A stretch of DNA of 47,898 nucleotides from positions 1 through 47,898 of the forward strand of contig JADHNJ010000016.1 in NCBI GenBank assembly GCA_016779565.1, in the 5' to 3' direction. The notes under the pieces were generated by a model. It saw only the letters and a list, made by a program, of their open reading frames with translations, searched no databases and was not told the origin of the DNA. Of the stretch, positions 22,939-32,347 are shown one piece after another. Origin of the DNA: Pseudomonadales bacterium. GTDB taxonomy: Bacteria > Pseudomonadota > Gammaproteobacteria > Pseudomonadales > Azotimanducaceae. The position numbers were made by a program, and so were the translations under genes. Within the stretch, counting starts at the first letter, position 1. Each line of letters begins with the position of its first letter.

Positions 22939-25695
22939 ATGGAAAAGTACGACCCCAAAAAGATTGAACAACCCCTCTACCAAGCTTGGGAATCAGCTGG
23001 TTACTTTGCGCCTAGCGGTCAGGGCGAACCATTTTCTATCGCTATTCCACCGCCCAATGTGACAGGCACGCTACATATGGGGCATGCCTTTCAGCATAGT
23101 CTCGTCGATGCCATCATTCGACGTAAACGAATGCAAGGCAATAACACGCTATGGCAAATGGGCACCGATCATGCAGGCATTTCTACGCAAATCATCGTGG
23201 CCGAACAGCTCGCAAAAAAAGGACTAAAACCCAGCGATATAGGCCGCGAAGCTTTCATCGAAACCGCCTTTGAATGGAAAGAGACTTCTGGTGGGCAGAT
23301 CAGCCAGCAGCTCAGGAGAATGGGTGCCTCTCTCCACTGGGAGACGGAAAGATTTACTTTAGATGAAGGGCTGAGCATGGCCGTTATCGAGGTATTTACC
23401 CGACTCTTTGATGAGGGCCTTATTTACCGAGGTAAGCGATTAGTTAATTGGGATCCAAAGCTTGCGACGTCAATCTCGGACCTCGAGGTCATTTCAGAGG
23501 AAGAACAAGGATCGCTGTGGCATATCCGATATCCTTTAGCGGACGACAGTGCTGAAACGCTCGTTGTGGCAACAACACGACCAGAGACGATGCTAGGCGA
23601 TGCAGCGGTAGCCGTTCACCCAGATGATGATCGCTACCAACACCTAATCGGCAGGTCTTTAATGCTACCACTTAGCAATCGCGTCATACCCATCATTGCC
23701 GATGCCTATGTCGACCCTGAATTTGGTACAGGATGCGTAAAAATTACGCCTGCCCACGACTTCAACGACTACGAAGTTGGGCAACGCCATGACTTGCCTC
23801 TCATTTCAATTATGAACCCAGACGGCACAATTGCCGATAACGCACCGAGCCCTTATGTTGGCCTGGATCGCTTTGAAGCGCGCAAAAAAATTGTTCACGA
23901 TCTCAACCAAGCAGACCTCATTGCAAGCATCAATGACCACCGCCTAATGGTCCCGAGAGGCGAAAAGACTGGTGTGGTTATTGAACCACTGCTCAGTGAT
24001 CAATGGTTCGTTAGGGTAGAGGCCCTTGCCAAACCTGCCATTGAGGCCGTTGAAGATGGCAGCATCAAGTTTATTCCCAAGCAGGCTGAGAATATTTATT
24101 TCGCTTGGATGCGTGAACTCAAAGATTGGTGTATCTCTAGGCAACAGTGGTGGGGACATAGAATTCCTGCTTGGTATGACCCTGAGGGCAATATCTATGT
24201 GGGCCGATCTCTCGAGGAGGTTAGGACTCAGTTTTCTATCCCTGAGGCGGTTGCTTTACGTCAAGATGATGATGTTTTAGACACATGGTTCTCGTCGGCA
24301 CTTTGGACCTTCTCAACACTGGGTTGGCCTGAAAAGACAAAAGCGCTGGAAACCTTCCACACAACCAACTTGATGGTTACTGGCCACGACATCATCAGTT
24401 TTTGGGTTTCGCGCATGATCATGATGACGCTCAAGTTCATGGATGAGGTGCCCTTTAAAGAAGTCTATATCCATGGCCTCGTCACTGATGCTGAGGGGCA
24501 AAAGATGTCCAAGTCTAAAGGCAACGGCCTAGATCCAATGGATATCATCGATGGGATATCAGCCGATGCGCTGATCGCTAAGCGCACGCAAAATCTGCTA
24601 CAAGAACGACAACGCGCAAAAATCGAAAAGGCTACCCGAAAAGAATTTCCAAACGGCATAGAACCTTTTGGCACTGACGCCCTCAGATTCACCTTTTGTG
24701 CCATCGCCACTAGTGCTCGGTCCATGCGGTTTGATTTAAAAAGGGTCGAAGGCTATCGAAATTTCTGCAATAAGCTCTGGAATGCAGCGAACTTTGTTGC
24801 GATGAGCACCAACCAGCCTATCCACCATGAGGCTCCTATCGCTTCCGTTGCTGATCATTGGATTCGGCTGCAGTTTGGACATACGACTCACATTGTTAAT
24901 CAAGCCATGGACAACTACCGGTTCGATCTTGCTGCAAAAGCCATTTATGAGTTTGTCTGGGACGAGTTCTGCGATTGGTACCTAGAGCTCAGTAAGCCAG
25001 TTCTTACGGCAGACGCAACAAACACAGCAATGAAAGCAGGTACCCAAGCATGCTTAGTTGAAATACTTGAGGGCATCCTACGTCTTGCGCATCCCTTCAT
25101 ACCCTTCATTACAGAGACTCTGTGGCTGGCCCTACCCCAGTCGGAAAGACAAGGTCCTTCCCTCATGCTGGCAGCCTATCCAGAGCATGGTCCGGTCGAC
25201 CTTGACGCTGCCACCGAAGTCGCGGATATTCGCTGGATCAAAAATATCGTCGGGGCTTTACGCAATATTCGAGGAGAACAAGATATTCCTCCTAATAAAG
25301 CCATACCGATTCTGTTCACCCAAGGCGCCAAATCGGATCGTGAGCGACAGTCCAAGTTCGCAGATCTAATCACTGCTTTGGTTAAAACCAGTGACATGAG
25401 TTGGCTTGAAGATGAAACCAATGCCCCACCATCTGCCATTCAACTGGTTGGAACCCTCAAGATTTTAGTCCCCTTGGCGGGCCTTATAGACACCCAAGCA
25501 GAGATTGAGCGGCTAGATAAGGCCATCAACAAAATTCAACAAGACATTATCCGTGTTGAGCAAAAACTTGCTAATGAAGCATTTGTTAACAATGCGCCTG
25601 CCGACATTGTCGAGAAAGAAAAAGCCAAAATTCAGTCCTATCAAAGTGCCAAAATCGACCTTGAAAACCAGAAGGCAAGAATTGCGGCGATCTAG
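22939..25695 (+). CDS. valS: Valyl-tRNA synthetase
   Basis: The 918-residue class Ia synthetase has the HIGH-type motif PPNVTGTLHMGHAF near residue 37-50, the editing domain with ATTRPETMLGDAAVAVHPDD, and KMSKSKGNGLDP near residue 522. The anticodon-binding region (WDEFCDWYLELSKP) and a C-terminal coiled coil (about 850-918, EIERLDKAINKIQQDIIRVEQKL) are complete. There is a small insertion after KMSKS (NLLQERQRAKIEKATRKEFP), seen in many proteobacterial ValRS. It charges tRNA-Val and edits threonine. Confidence 0.97.
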   Translation: MEKYDPKKIEQPLYQAWESAGYFAPSGQGEPFSIAIPPPNVTGTLHMGHAFQHSLVDAIIRRKRMQGNNTLWQMGTDHAGISTQIIVAEQLAKKGLKPSDIGREAFIETAFEWKETSGGQISQQLRRMGASLHWETERFTLDEGLSMAVIEVFTRLFDEGLIYRGKRLVNWDPKLATSISDLEVISEEEQGSLWHIRYPLADDSAETLVVATTRPETMLGDAAVAVHPDDDRYQHLIGRSLMLPLSNRVIPIIADAYVDPEFGTGCVKITPAHDFNDYEVGQRHDLPLISIMNPDGTIADNAPSPYVGLDRFEARKKIVHDLNQADLIASINDHRLMVPRGEKTGVVIEPLLSDQWFVRVEALAKPAIEAVEDGSIKFIPKQAENIYFAWMRELKDWCISRQQWWGHRIPAWYDPEGNIYVGRSLEEVRTQFSIPEAVALRQDDDVLDTWFSSALWTFSTLGWPEKTKALETFHTTNLMVTGHDIISFWVSRMIMMTLKFMDEVPFKEVYIHGLVTDAEGQKMSKSKGNGLDPMDIIDGISADALIAKRTQNLLQERQRAKIEKATRKEFPNGIEPFGTDALRFTFCAIATSARSMRFDLKRVEGYRNFCNKLWNAANFVAMSTNQPIHHEAPIASVADHWIRLQFGHTTHIVNQAMDNYRFDLAAKAIYEFVWDEFCDWYLELSKPVLTADATNTAMKAGTQACLVEILEGILRLAHPFIPFITETLWLALPQSERQGPSLMLAAYPEHGPVDLDAATEVADIRWIKNIVGALRNIRGEQDIPPNKAIPILFTQGAKSDRERQSKFADLITALVKTSDMSWLEDETNAPPSAIQLVGTLKILVPLAGLIDTQAEIERLDKAINKIQQDIIRVEQKLANEAFVNNAPADIVEKEKAKIQSYQSAKIDLENQKARIAAI

Positions 25696-25821
25696 GCGAT
25701 CAATAATCTTCAAACTTATGCCGCTTAATCACTGAAAAAAATACTTGGACAAGCTGGCTCTACTGTGCATTAATTCGAATTCGCGTTGAAAAACGTGGTG
25801 AAATCATAAGAGGTAGTTGAC

Positions 25822-26031
25822 ATGTCAGAACGACAAATGGGGACCGTCAAGTGGTTTAACGATTCCAAAGGCTTTGGCTTTATTGAGCGAGAGTCCGGTG
25901 AAGACGTTTTCGTCCACTTCCGATCAATCAGGGGAGAGGGTTTTAGAACACTGAAACAAGGGGCAGCCGTTGAATTTGTGATCTCTGAAACCGAGAAAGG
26001 CTTCCAAGCAGAGGATGTTGCTGAGGTTTAA
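25822..26031 (+). CDS. Cold-shock domain protein
   Basis: The 69-residue single-domain protein has RNP1 (KGFGFIER) and RNP2 (VFVHF) and opens [16 protein letters not shown], as do CspA-family proteins. It binds single-stranded RNA or DNA. GAGG precedes the ATG. The 126-base gap after valS could hold its own promoter and a leader; CspA-type mRNAs often have regulatory leaders, but this one is short and I see no clear cold-box. Confidence 0.93.
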   Translation: MSERQMGTVKWFNDSKGFGFIERESGEDVFVHFRSIRGEGFRTLKQGAAVEFVISETEKGFQAEDVAEV

Positions 26032-26051
26032 CCCTCCGATAGCCGTTGGTG

Positions 26052-26079
26052 CTTGCCCAGATCATACTGGCTGGGCGAG
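26052..26079. terminator. Hairpin between convergent csp and quinone reductase genes
   Basis: CTTGCCCAG (26052-26060) pairs with CTGGGCGAG (26071-26079), nine pairs including one G-U, with a 10-base loop. It lies between two convergent stop codons and may serve both, but no T-run follows. Confidence 0.35.
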
Positions 26080-26090
26080 TCCACCAATGC

Positions 26091-27062
26091 CTACTTAGCA
26101 ACGCTCAATACAACCTTCCCGATCGTGGCATCCGAAGCGACTAGGTCGTGAGCGGCCGCCGCCTGCTCTATTGGTATAACCTGTTGCACGATAGGTTTTA
26201 TGTCGCCCTGTTCAATCTTGGGCCATACGAACTGTTGGAGCTCCGCCATAATCGCTGCTTTCTCTGATAATGCTCTAGAGCGCAAGGTTGAGCCCTGAAC
26301 TCGCAGACGCTTAATCATCAATTGTGCCAAATCGATCTCACTGCGCGCCCCTCCCATCAAGCCGATCAGAATGAGTCTTCCGTTCAGCTTCAAGGCTTGC
26401 AGATTGTCATCCAGGTAGCTCGCCCCAACAGGATCCAGGATAACGTCTACGCCATCGTTCCATTGATCTTTCAGCGCTGAAAGAAACGAGCCTTGCGTTC
26501 GATCAAAGCCCCCAATAGCACCTAAAGATCGGCAAGCTGCAATCTTGTCCTCTGATCCTACGGTAACAAAGCACTCAGACCCAAAGGCACGGCAGAGCTG
26601 GATTCCCGCGGTACCGACGCCGCTCGCACCCGCGTGCAGGAGCACCCGCTCGCTGGGCTGCAAACCTCCTTCTATAAACAAATTAAGCCACGCTGTCGCG
26701 AACACCTCTGGCAAGGCCGCTGCTTGCGAAAAGCTTAAGCCCTTAGGAACGGGAATCACGCTACCCTCGTCGACTGCAGCAAATTCAGCATATCCGCCCC
26801 CAGCCAATAGTGCGCAGACTGAATCACCGATTTGATGTCGGGTGACATCACTTCCAAGCTGTACTATTGTGCCCGCGCACTCCAAACCTAAAATCGAAGA
26901 TGCACCAGGCGGGGCCGGGTATAACCCTCGTCGTTGCATAAGATCCGCCCGGTTTACGGCTGTCGCCTTTATCTCGATCATGACATCTGACGCGCCTAGC
27001 ATCGGTTTTTCTGCTTCCTGCCAATTAAGTTCCCCTGCGTCAGAGACGACAATTGCCTGCAC
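26091..27062 (-). CDS. NAD(P)H quinone oxidoreductase (MDR family, QOR/PIG3-like)
   Basis: The 323-residue protein is a zinc-free medium-chain reductase. The N-terminal part has NRADLMQRRGLYPAPPGASSILGLE, and the nucleotide-binding motif is LLHAGASGVGTAGIQLCRAFG, with VDVILDPVGASYLDDNL downstream. These motifs match the PIG3-type quinone reductase group. It reduces quinones or enones with NADPH in the cytoplasm. It is downstream of slyX by 61 bases and may be the last gene of the hisH-hisF-slyX run. Confidence 0.9.
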   Translation of the reverse strand: MQAIVVSDAGELNWQEAEKPMLGASDVMIEIKATAVNRADLMQRRGLYPAPPGASSILGLECAGTIVQLGSDVTRHQIGDSVCALLAGGGYAEFAAVDEGSVIPVPKGLSFSQAAALPEVFATAWLNLFIEGGLQPSERVLLHAGASGVGTAGIQLCRAFGSECFVTVGSEDKIAACRSLGAIGGFDRTQGSFLSALKDQWNDGVDVILDPVGASYLDDNLQALKLNGRLILIGLMGGARSEIDLAQLMIKRLRVQGSTLRSRALSEKAAIMAELQQFVWPKIEQGDIKPIVQQVIPIEQAAAAHDLVASDATIGKVVLSVAK

Positions 27063-27123
27063 TTTTCAATCTCCTTTTTCTAATCCTACTGAGCGGCTTG
27101 TTCAGTCCCTCATGAAGCACTCA

Positions 27124-27324
27124 TTAATAGTGGGGAGGCCGTTCGTCTTTGGCCTCAGGATGGGCTTCTGAGAGTCTCTGAATTTGTTGCGATAACACCC
27201 GCACCTGATCTTCGAGCACTTTTATTTGGTGCTGCTGAGCCACCAGCGCATCATCTAGCTTCTGCAGAAGGTCCTCTTGAAATGCTAGTTTCATTTCAAG
27301 GTCAATAACGGCTTCGCGGTCCAT
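27124..27324 (-). CDS. slyX: SlyX family protein
   Basis: The 66-residue protein is a single predicted coiled coil: LEMKLAFQEDLLQKLDDALVAQQHQIKVLEDQVRVLSQQIQ, ending in the conserved proline/His/Tyr tail (ERPPHY). This length and tail are diagnostic of SlyX. Its function is unknown. It lies 9 bases downstream of hisF. Confidence 0.92.
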   Translation of the reverse strand: MDREAVIDLEMKLAFQEDLLQKLDDALVAQQHQIKVLEDQVRVLSQQIQRLSEAHPEAKDERPPHY

Positions 27325-27333
27325 AACAATATC

Positions 27334-28113
27334 CTAATGATTCAACCGAACTTTAATGCCCTGATCATCCAAGTACTGCTTTATCTCGCCAATGCCATAT
27401 TCTTCATAATGAACCATCGATGCAACCAGCGCCGCATCCGCCTTGCCTTCGGTCAAGACAGCGGCTAGATGCGCCGGTGTACCAGCTCCGCCTGAGGCGA
27501 CCACCGGAACAGGTACGGCCTCGGCAACCATGCGTGTGAGCTTAAGGTCGTAGCCCGCCTTCATGCCATCAGCATCTATGGAGTTCACCACGATTTCCCC
27601 AGCGCCTAAGTCACATCCCTGCTTTGCCCAGTAAATAGCATCCAAACCCATGGGCTTACGGCCACCTTGAATCACCACCTCATAGCCACTGGGGCATGTG
27701 GTTGAAACCTCTACTGACTGCACATCCATTGACAACACCGTATTTTGGGCTCCTATTGCCTGAGCACAGCTGCTAATCAGGCCGGGAGACAAAACCGCTG
27801 CGGAATTTACGCTGATTTTTTCAGCACCAGCCATCAGTAGCGCACTAGCATCCGCCACCGAACGAATCCCACCACCCACTGAAAATGGAATAAAAATCTG
27901 ATTGGCTACATGAGCAACCACGTCCAACATGATCTCCCGATCATCACTTGACGCAGTAATGTCATAAAAAACCAACTCGTCTAAACCTTGCTGGTAATAC
28001 AGCTTCGCTTTTTCAATGGGGTCACCAATGATTTCGTTGCCAACAAATTTGACACCTTTGGTCAATGCGCCGTCTCTAACGTCCAAGCAGGCTACGACTC
28101 TTTTACTCAGCAT
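27334..28113 (-). CDS. hisF: Imidazole glycerol phosphate synthase, cyclase subunit HisF
   Basis: From the ATG at 28113 (GGGAGG upstream) the TIM-barrel protein has 259 residues. The N-terminal [11 protein letters not shown] carries the catalytic Asp of strand 1, and SMDVQSVEV covers strand 5, where the usual second Asp lies. VGGGIRS and ASGGAG bind phosphate, and [17 protein letters not shown] is conserved. With HisH it makes imidazole glycerol phosphate and AICAR in histidine synthesis. The stop of hisH and this start share one base (TGATG). HisA and HisB genes are not adjacent, unlike the classic operon. Confidence 0.93.
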   Translation of the reverse strand: MLSKRVVACLDVRDGALTKGVKFVGNEIIGDPIEKAKLYYQQGLDELVFYDITASSDDREIMLDVVAHVANQIFIPFSVGGGIRSVADASALLMAGAEKISVNSAAVLSPGLISSCAQAIGAQNTVLSMDVQSVEVSTTCPSGYEVVIQGGRKPMGLDAIYWAKQGCDLGAGEIVVNSIDADGMKAGYDLKLTRMVAEAVPVPVVASGGAGTPAHLAAVLTEGKADAALVASMVHYEEYGIGEIKQYLDDQGIKVRLNH

Positions 28114-28739
28114 CAACCTCCCTCCCAATGTCTGAAGGCGGATAACAAAGCCAAGCCGAATCGACCACTTTTCTCTAAATGGAACTGTGTGGCAAAAACA
28201 TTATCTCGACCAATCACACTAGCAAACGTTCTGTCGCCATAGGTTGTCTCCGCCAAAACATGCACTTCGTCATCGGGTACCGCGTAATAGCTATGAACAA
28301 AGTAAAACTCCGTCCCGTCAGGTACGGCGGCCAACAATGCATGGTCACTGGTCCTATTGGCGGCATTCCAACCGATTTGCGGAATCTTGAATGATGGGTC
28401 GCTAAAGCCAAACCGATGGCATCGGCCGGGTATAAGTCCCAGACAAGATCGATCACCCTCTTCTGTATGATCAAGCAAAACCTGCAAGCCCAAGCAAATT
28501 CCCAACAAGGGTTGACCGCGCTGGACGAAATCTGTCAAAGCCTGATCGATACCTCTCGCCCTTAATGTCACCATCGCGGACTCGGCCGTGCCCACACCGG
28601 GGAATATAACCCTGTCGGATTTTAATATTTCCTCTGGATCAGCGGTAATCGCCGCTTCTAAGCCCACAGCCTGACAGGCCCGCTGCACGCTACGCAGATT
28701 CCCAGCATCATAATCTACAATCGTAATTGACTGCCCCAC
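28113..28739 (-). CDS. hisH: Imidazole glycerol phosphate synthase, glutaminase subunit HisH
   Basis: I choose the GTG at 28739, with AGGAG seven bases upstream and a -10 box at 28770-28765. A start at 28796 would precede that promoter. This gives 208 residues opening [18 protein letters not shown]. The class I glutaminase triad is Cys in GICLGLQVL and His/Glu in [10 protein letters not shown] (here FHLEKS in place of the more usual FHPEKS). [13 protein letters not shown] is the oxyanion-strand region. It supplies ammonia to HisF. Confidence 0.92.
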   Translation of the reverse strand: MGQSITIVDYDAGNLRSVQRACQAVGLEAAITADPEEILKSDRVIFPGVGTAESAMVTLRARGIDQALTDFVQRGQPLLGICLGLQVLLDHTEEGDRSCLGLIPGRCHRFGFSDPSFKIPQIGWNAANRTSDHALLAAVPDGTEFYFVHSYYAVPDDEVHVLAETTYGDRTFASVIGRDNVFATQFHLEKSGRFGLALLSAFRHWEGG

Positions 28740-28764
28740 AACCGCGCTCCTGATCTTTGCGCGT

Positions 28765-28770
28765 ATTATA
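28765..28770 (-). promoter_or_regulatory. Probable -10 box of the hisH-hisF-slyX transcript
   Basis: TATAAT reads on the minus strand at 28770-28765, about 26 bases upstream of the chosen hisH start and 15 bases before its ribosome binding site. The -35 is not well matched. Confidence 0.5.
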
Positions 28771-28951
28771 CTGCTCTGCTGTAAACTTTGCGGCATTGGA
28801 TTTAAAAAGAGCGGACGAATCCTGGCTTATCTGACTTTTTCTAAGTCGCAATCGCTGGCAAGCGTCAACGATATGGAGCGCAGTCAATCAGAAACCGCTA
28901 TACTCCCAGTCTCTTTCCAATTAGCATAAACCCAGATTTAGGGGCCCCTCC

Positions 28952-30148
28952 TTGACTGATCAGAGCACTCCCGCCAGCGCTTCACCTCGATATTCAGCAC
29001 GCGGTGTCAGCGCCGAAAAACAAGACGTACACCGAGTCGTTGACCGACTGGATCAAGGGTTATTTCCAGGTAGCTTTTGTAAAGTCACTGAAGATGTCTT
29101 GGCGGGCAGCGATGCACATTGCAATATCATTCATGCAGACGGCAGCGGCACAAAGTCCGTGCTTGCCTACTTGCAGTACAAAGAAACTGGTAGTCCAGAG
29201 GTCTTTAAAGGCATCGCGCAAGATAGCATCGTGATGAACTTAGATGACTTAATCTGCGTCGGCGCAACCCAGGATATTTTAATTTCTAATACCATCAATC
29301 GAAACGCAAAAAATTGCCCAGGTGAAGTCGTTCAAGCCTTGATTGAGGGTAGCGAGACTTTTATCGCGACCATGCGGGATCTCGGCGTCAACCTAATTCC
29401 TGGGGGCGGTGAAACTGCCGATGTTGGCGACCTGACCGGCACCCTAACCGTAGACAGCAATGCCGTCGTTCGCCTGCCTAGAGCACAAGTGGTCACGAAT
29501 TCGATCCAGGCAGGTCACGTCATTGTTGGGTTAGCCTCTTTTGGGCAGTGTCGGTACGAACAAACGCTCAATAGCGGGATTGCGAGCAACGGCCTTACTA
29601 GCGCCCGACATGAACTGCTAAGCAGCTATTACGCCGAAGCCTATCCGGAGAGCTATGACCACAGTATGCCCAAGGACCTTGCTTACTGCGGTCCTTACCG
29701 ATTAGATGATCTTCTACCCGGTGGCACAGGCGAAACCGTTGGAGGGGCTTTACTCAGCCCAACCCGAACCTATGCGCCGTTTGTTCGGGATCTCTTAAAG
29801 GACATGGGTACCGTCATCAGCGGCCTAATTCATTGCTCGGGCGGTGCTCAAACCAAATGCCTCAAGTTTGGGCATGACTTACATTTTATCAAGGACAACT
29901 TATTTCCCGTTCCGCCGATTTTTGAAGCCATAAAGAACGCCTCGAAGAGTTCTGCTCATGAAATGTATCAAGTATTCAATATGGGCCACCGGCTGGAGGT
30001 CTACTTGCCATCATCAGAGGCGCCATCAGTTGTCGCCCTCGCCCAAGAGCATGGCATCGACGCTCGGGTGATTGGCTATACCGAAGCCCACGACCATAAT
30101 AAACTCTCGTTGCGCACAAGCGTGGGTGAGACTATCTTTTATCCCTAA
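28952..30148 (+). CDS. PurM-like AIR synthase, Bacteroidota-type long form
   Basis: This 398-residue protein is a phosphoribosylformylglycinamidine cyclo-ligase homologue. Its N-terminus YSARGVSAEKQDVHRVVDRL and motifs HADGSGTKSVLAYLQYKETG, IAQDSIVMNLDDLICVGA, GGETADVGDL, LSPTRTYAPF, HCSGGAQTK and NMGHRLEVYLP line up with the about 390-residue PurM of Bacteroidota as I remember it, not with the about 350-residue gammaproteobacterial PurM. PurM closes formylglycinamidine ribotide to AIR with ATP in purine synthesis. The TTG start follows AGGGGCCCCT, a 10-base palindrome and poor Shine-Dalgarno; a TATACT -10 lies at 28899-28904. No purN follows, as would be usual. It may be the only PurM or a second, acquired one. 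Confidence 0.82.
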   Translation: MTDQSTPASASPRYSARGVSAEKQDVHRVVDRLDQGLFPGSFCKVTEDVLAGSDAHCNIIHADGSGTKSVLAYLQYKETGSPEVFKGIAQDSIVMNLDDLICVGATQDILISNTINRNAKNCPGEVVQALIEGSETFIATMRDLGVNLIPGGGETADVGDLTGTLTVDSNAVVRLPRAQVVTNSIQAGHVIVGLASFGQCRYEQTLNSGIASNGLTSARHELLSSYYAEAYPESYDHSMPKDLAYCGPYRLDDLLPGGTGETVGGALLSPTRTYAPFVRDLLKDMGTVISGLIHCSGGAQTKCLKFGHDLHFIKDNLFPVPPIFEAIKNASKSSAHEMYQVFNMGHRLEVYLPSSEAPSVVALAQEHGIDARVIGYTEAHDHNKLSLRTSVGETIFYP

Positions 30149-30188
30149 AGCCTCGACTTTATTGACGGATTCTTTAAAGGAAATTTTG

Positions 30189-31433
30189 ATGTCACAAATT
30201 ACATTCGACGACGCACTACAAAAACTTACAGATGAAGAGGGCTCAGACCTTTATTACTCAACTGGCGCACCTCCAAGCGCTAAGCTTTTTGGCACGCTGA
30301 CCCCTTTTTCTGACGAGATCATGAAGCCCGGAGAAATCGAAGAAATCGCGAACAGCATTATGTCAGAGGAGCAACGCGCCCAATTTCAACAAAGCCCCGA
30401 GATGAATCTGGCAATATCAAGGCCTGGCTTAGGCAGATATCGGGTTAATATTTTCCGTCAACGAAACCAGGTCTCCATGGTTATCCGCAGGCTCGGTACC
30501 GATTTACCTAATTATAAAGATTTAGGTCTACCACCGGTGTTGATGCAGTTAATTATGCAGAAACGCGGCCTCGTGCTATTCGTCGGAGGTACGGGATCTG
30601 GCAAATCGACATCTCTAGCCGCGCTCATTGACTATCGTAATGAGAATACCCATGGGCATATCATCACCATTGAAGATCCGGTTGAATTTACCCACAAACA
30701 TAAAGGGTGCATCGTTAACCAACGAGAAGTGGGACAGGACACAGACAGTTTTGAGGATGCGCTCGCTAACACCCTGCGACAAGCCCCTGATGTCATCTTG
30801 ATTGGCGAGATTCGCCATCGAGAGACCATGGAGCACGCGCTCGCCTTTGCGGAAACCGGCCACTTATGTCTGTCGACCTTGCATGCGAATAACGCCAACC
30901 AAGCAATGGACAGGATCATTAACTTTTTCCCGGAGGAGCGACATCCTCAGCTACTTCAAGACCTCTCTCTTAACATGCGAGGAATCGTGTCTCAGCGACT
31001 CATTCCGACCTTGGATGGTAAGCGAGCGGCAGCGATCGAAATTTTAGTCGGCACCCCTCGGGCAGCAGATCTAATTGCAAAAGGCGCAGTGACTGATCTC
31101 AAAGAGCTGATGGAAAAATCAGAGGAACAAGGGATGCAAACCTTTGATCGAGCGCTTTATAAACTTTATAAAGACGGTCGTATTAGCCTTGAGGAAGCGC
31201 TTAAAAATGCCGATTCAAAGAACAATCTCAGGCTTAAAATAACGCTCGACGAAAACCCCTCAGCAAGAAAAGAGGTTGACGCTGACGGCGATGGCACCCT
31301 CACCGACAAGGAGGTTGAAGCCAGTCAGAATTCGGATATCGACACCTCGAACCTAGCTCTCGACGACGGTAAAACAAGTCCTTTCGATGTCGAGGATAAA
31401 TTTGCGCTGGTTGATTTGGACAAGAAACCTTAA
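30189..31433 (+). CDS. pilU: PilU-like type IV pilus retraction ATPase with C-terminal EF-hand loop
   Basis: The ATG at 30189 (AAAGGA upstream) gives 414 residues, about 30 longer than the 382 of Pseudomonas PilU. The frame is open to 30072 inside purM but without a start signal. Walker A is GGTGSGKST (Lys139), the Asp box CIVNQREVGQDTDSFEDAL, Walker B VILIGEIRHRETM and the His box GHLCLSTLHANNAN. These and the shared sequence with P. aeruginosa PilU, together with the missing pilT neighbour, favour PilU over PilT. It powers pilus retraction with PilT at the inner membrane. The C-terminal extension contains DADGDGTLTDKE (residues 364-375), an exact 12-residue EF-hand loop, followed by an acidic tail. 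Its stop overlaps the convergent LysR stop by 4 bases. Confidence 0.9.
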   Translation: MSQITFDDALQKLTDEEGSDLYYSTGAPPSAKLFGTLTPFSDEIMKPGEIEEIANSIMSEEQRAQFQQSPEMNLAISRPGLGRYRVNIFRQRNQVSMVIRRLGTDLPNYKDLGLPPVLMQLIMQKRGLVLFVGGTGSGKSTSLAALIDYRNENTHGHIITIEDPVEFTHKHKGCIVNQREVGQDTDSFEDALANTLRQAPDVILIGEIRHRETMEHALAFAETGHLCLSTLHANNANQAMDRIINFFPEERHPQLLQDLSLNMRGIVSQRLIPTLDGKRAAAIEILVGTPRAADLIAKGAVTDLKELMEKSEEQGMQTFDRALYKLYKDGRISLEEALKNADSKNNLRLKITLDENPSARKEVDADGDGTLTDKEVEASQNSDIDTSNLALDDGKTSPFDVEDKFALVDLDKKP

Positions 31434-32287
31434 GCGCTGGTTTGCAAGTGGGACTTTAGCGCTTTGTAGAAATTCGCTACCACAGGTAGTGAATAGGTTG
31501 ATTTTCGCGCAACAAAGCGAACGGGTCGATTAAGGCCGTCATTACCCAAATTGATCAGCAGTTTATCTGAAACACCCAAAGTTCTCGCTACACCGATGGG
31601 CACTAAAGCGTGTCCAAATCCGGCGATTGCTAGCTGCGCCACGCTAAAAAACGACTCCAGCGCAACTTCTCGAACGATTCCAAGCTTGGTGACCGCATCT
31701 CCAAAGGAGCGCCAAGCCCCTGAGTGATCCTCAATGCTGATGACTGGGAGGTTCTGTCCTCTTCGCCATCGGAGTTTTTTGAGGCTTGAGGGAATAATCA
31801 CCATTGGCTCCACCATCAGAATCTCTGACTGAAGATCCGTATCAATAGAATCAAGGCCGGTGCAGACCCCCAACATGAATTCACCGGAACGAATACGATC
31901 TAAAACTACTGAGGTGCGATGCGCATGAAAGGTAAATTGCACCTCCGGCATTTCACACTTGATATCAAAAAAAGCTTTTGCCCCCCAAGAAGACAAGATC
32001 GCATCCGAAACACCAATCAACAGCTCCCCACGGCTCGAGGCACCCTCCTCCAGAAATAAATCTCTTAATTCAGAAAGCACCGGCGAGATTTTATCCACCA
32101 ATTTTTGACCATGCCGGGTGAGCTCCACTCGGCGACCCTTTTTCTGGATAAGCTTACGATCGTAATATTTCTCTAGGGCGGCAATCCGTTTGCTGACCGC
32201 TGACTGAGAAATTCTGAGCTCGGTGCTCGCTTCAATCATGGTGCCAGAACGTGACAAAGCCAGAAGCGTTTCTAGATTTTCAACCAT
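31430..32287 (-). CDS. LysR-family transcriptional regulator
   Basis: The 285-residue protein has an N-terminal helix-turn-helix (residues about 10-60, TMIEASTELRISQSAVSKRIAAL) and a substrate-binding domain from about residue 85 (GELLIGVSDAIL). The wing KLIQKKGRRVELTRHG is typical. Its start is 60 bases downstream of the carboxylase fusion stop on the same strand, so the two probably share a transcript and this protein is the best candidate for its regulator. The effector is unknown. Confidence 0.9.
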   Translation of the reverse strand: MVENLETLLALSRSGTMIEASTELRISQSAVSKRIAALEKYYDRKLIQKKGRRVELTRHGQKLVDKISPVLSELRDLFLEEGASSRGELLIGVSDAILSSWGAKAFFDIKCEMPEVQFTFHAHRTSVVLDRIRSGEFMLGVCTGLDSIDTDLQSEILMVEPMVIIPSSLKKLRWRRGQNLPVISIEDHSGAWRSFGDAVTKLGIVREVALESFFSVAQLAIAGFGHALVPIGVARTLGVSDKLLINLGNDGLNRPVRFVARKSTYSLPVVANFYKALKSHLQTSA

Positions 32288-32347
32288 TCGACAACATCCA
32301 TTGGGTGGCGACTATCCATCTCCCTGAGCCCAGCGTCTCAGAAGCAT

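Noticed and set aside
30072-30188. Extended PilU start inside purM
   Set aside because: The ATG at 30189 has AAAGGA and begins where PilU proteins begin; the extension is out-of-frame purM sequence.
30189-31433. Calling the pilus ATPase PilT instead of PilU
   Set aside because: The motif flanks (CIVNQREVGQDTDSFEDAL, GHLCLSTLHANNANQAMDRII) and C-terminal extension match PilU better from memory; a search would settle it.
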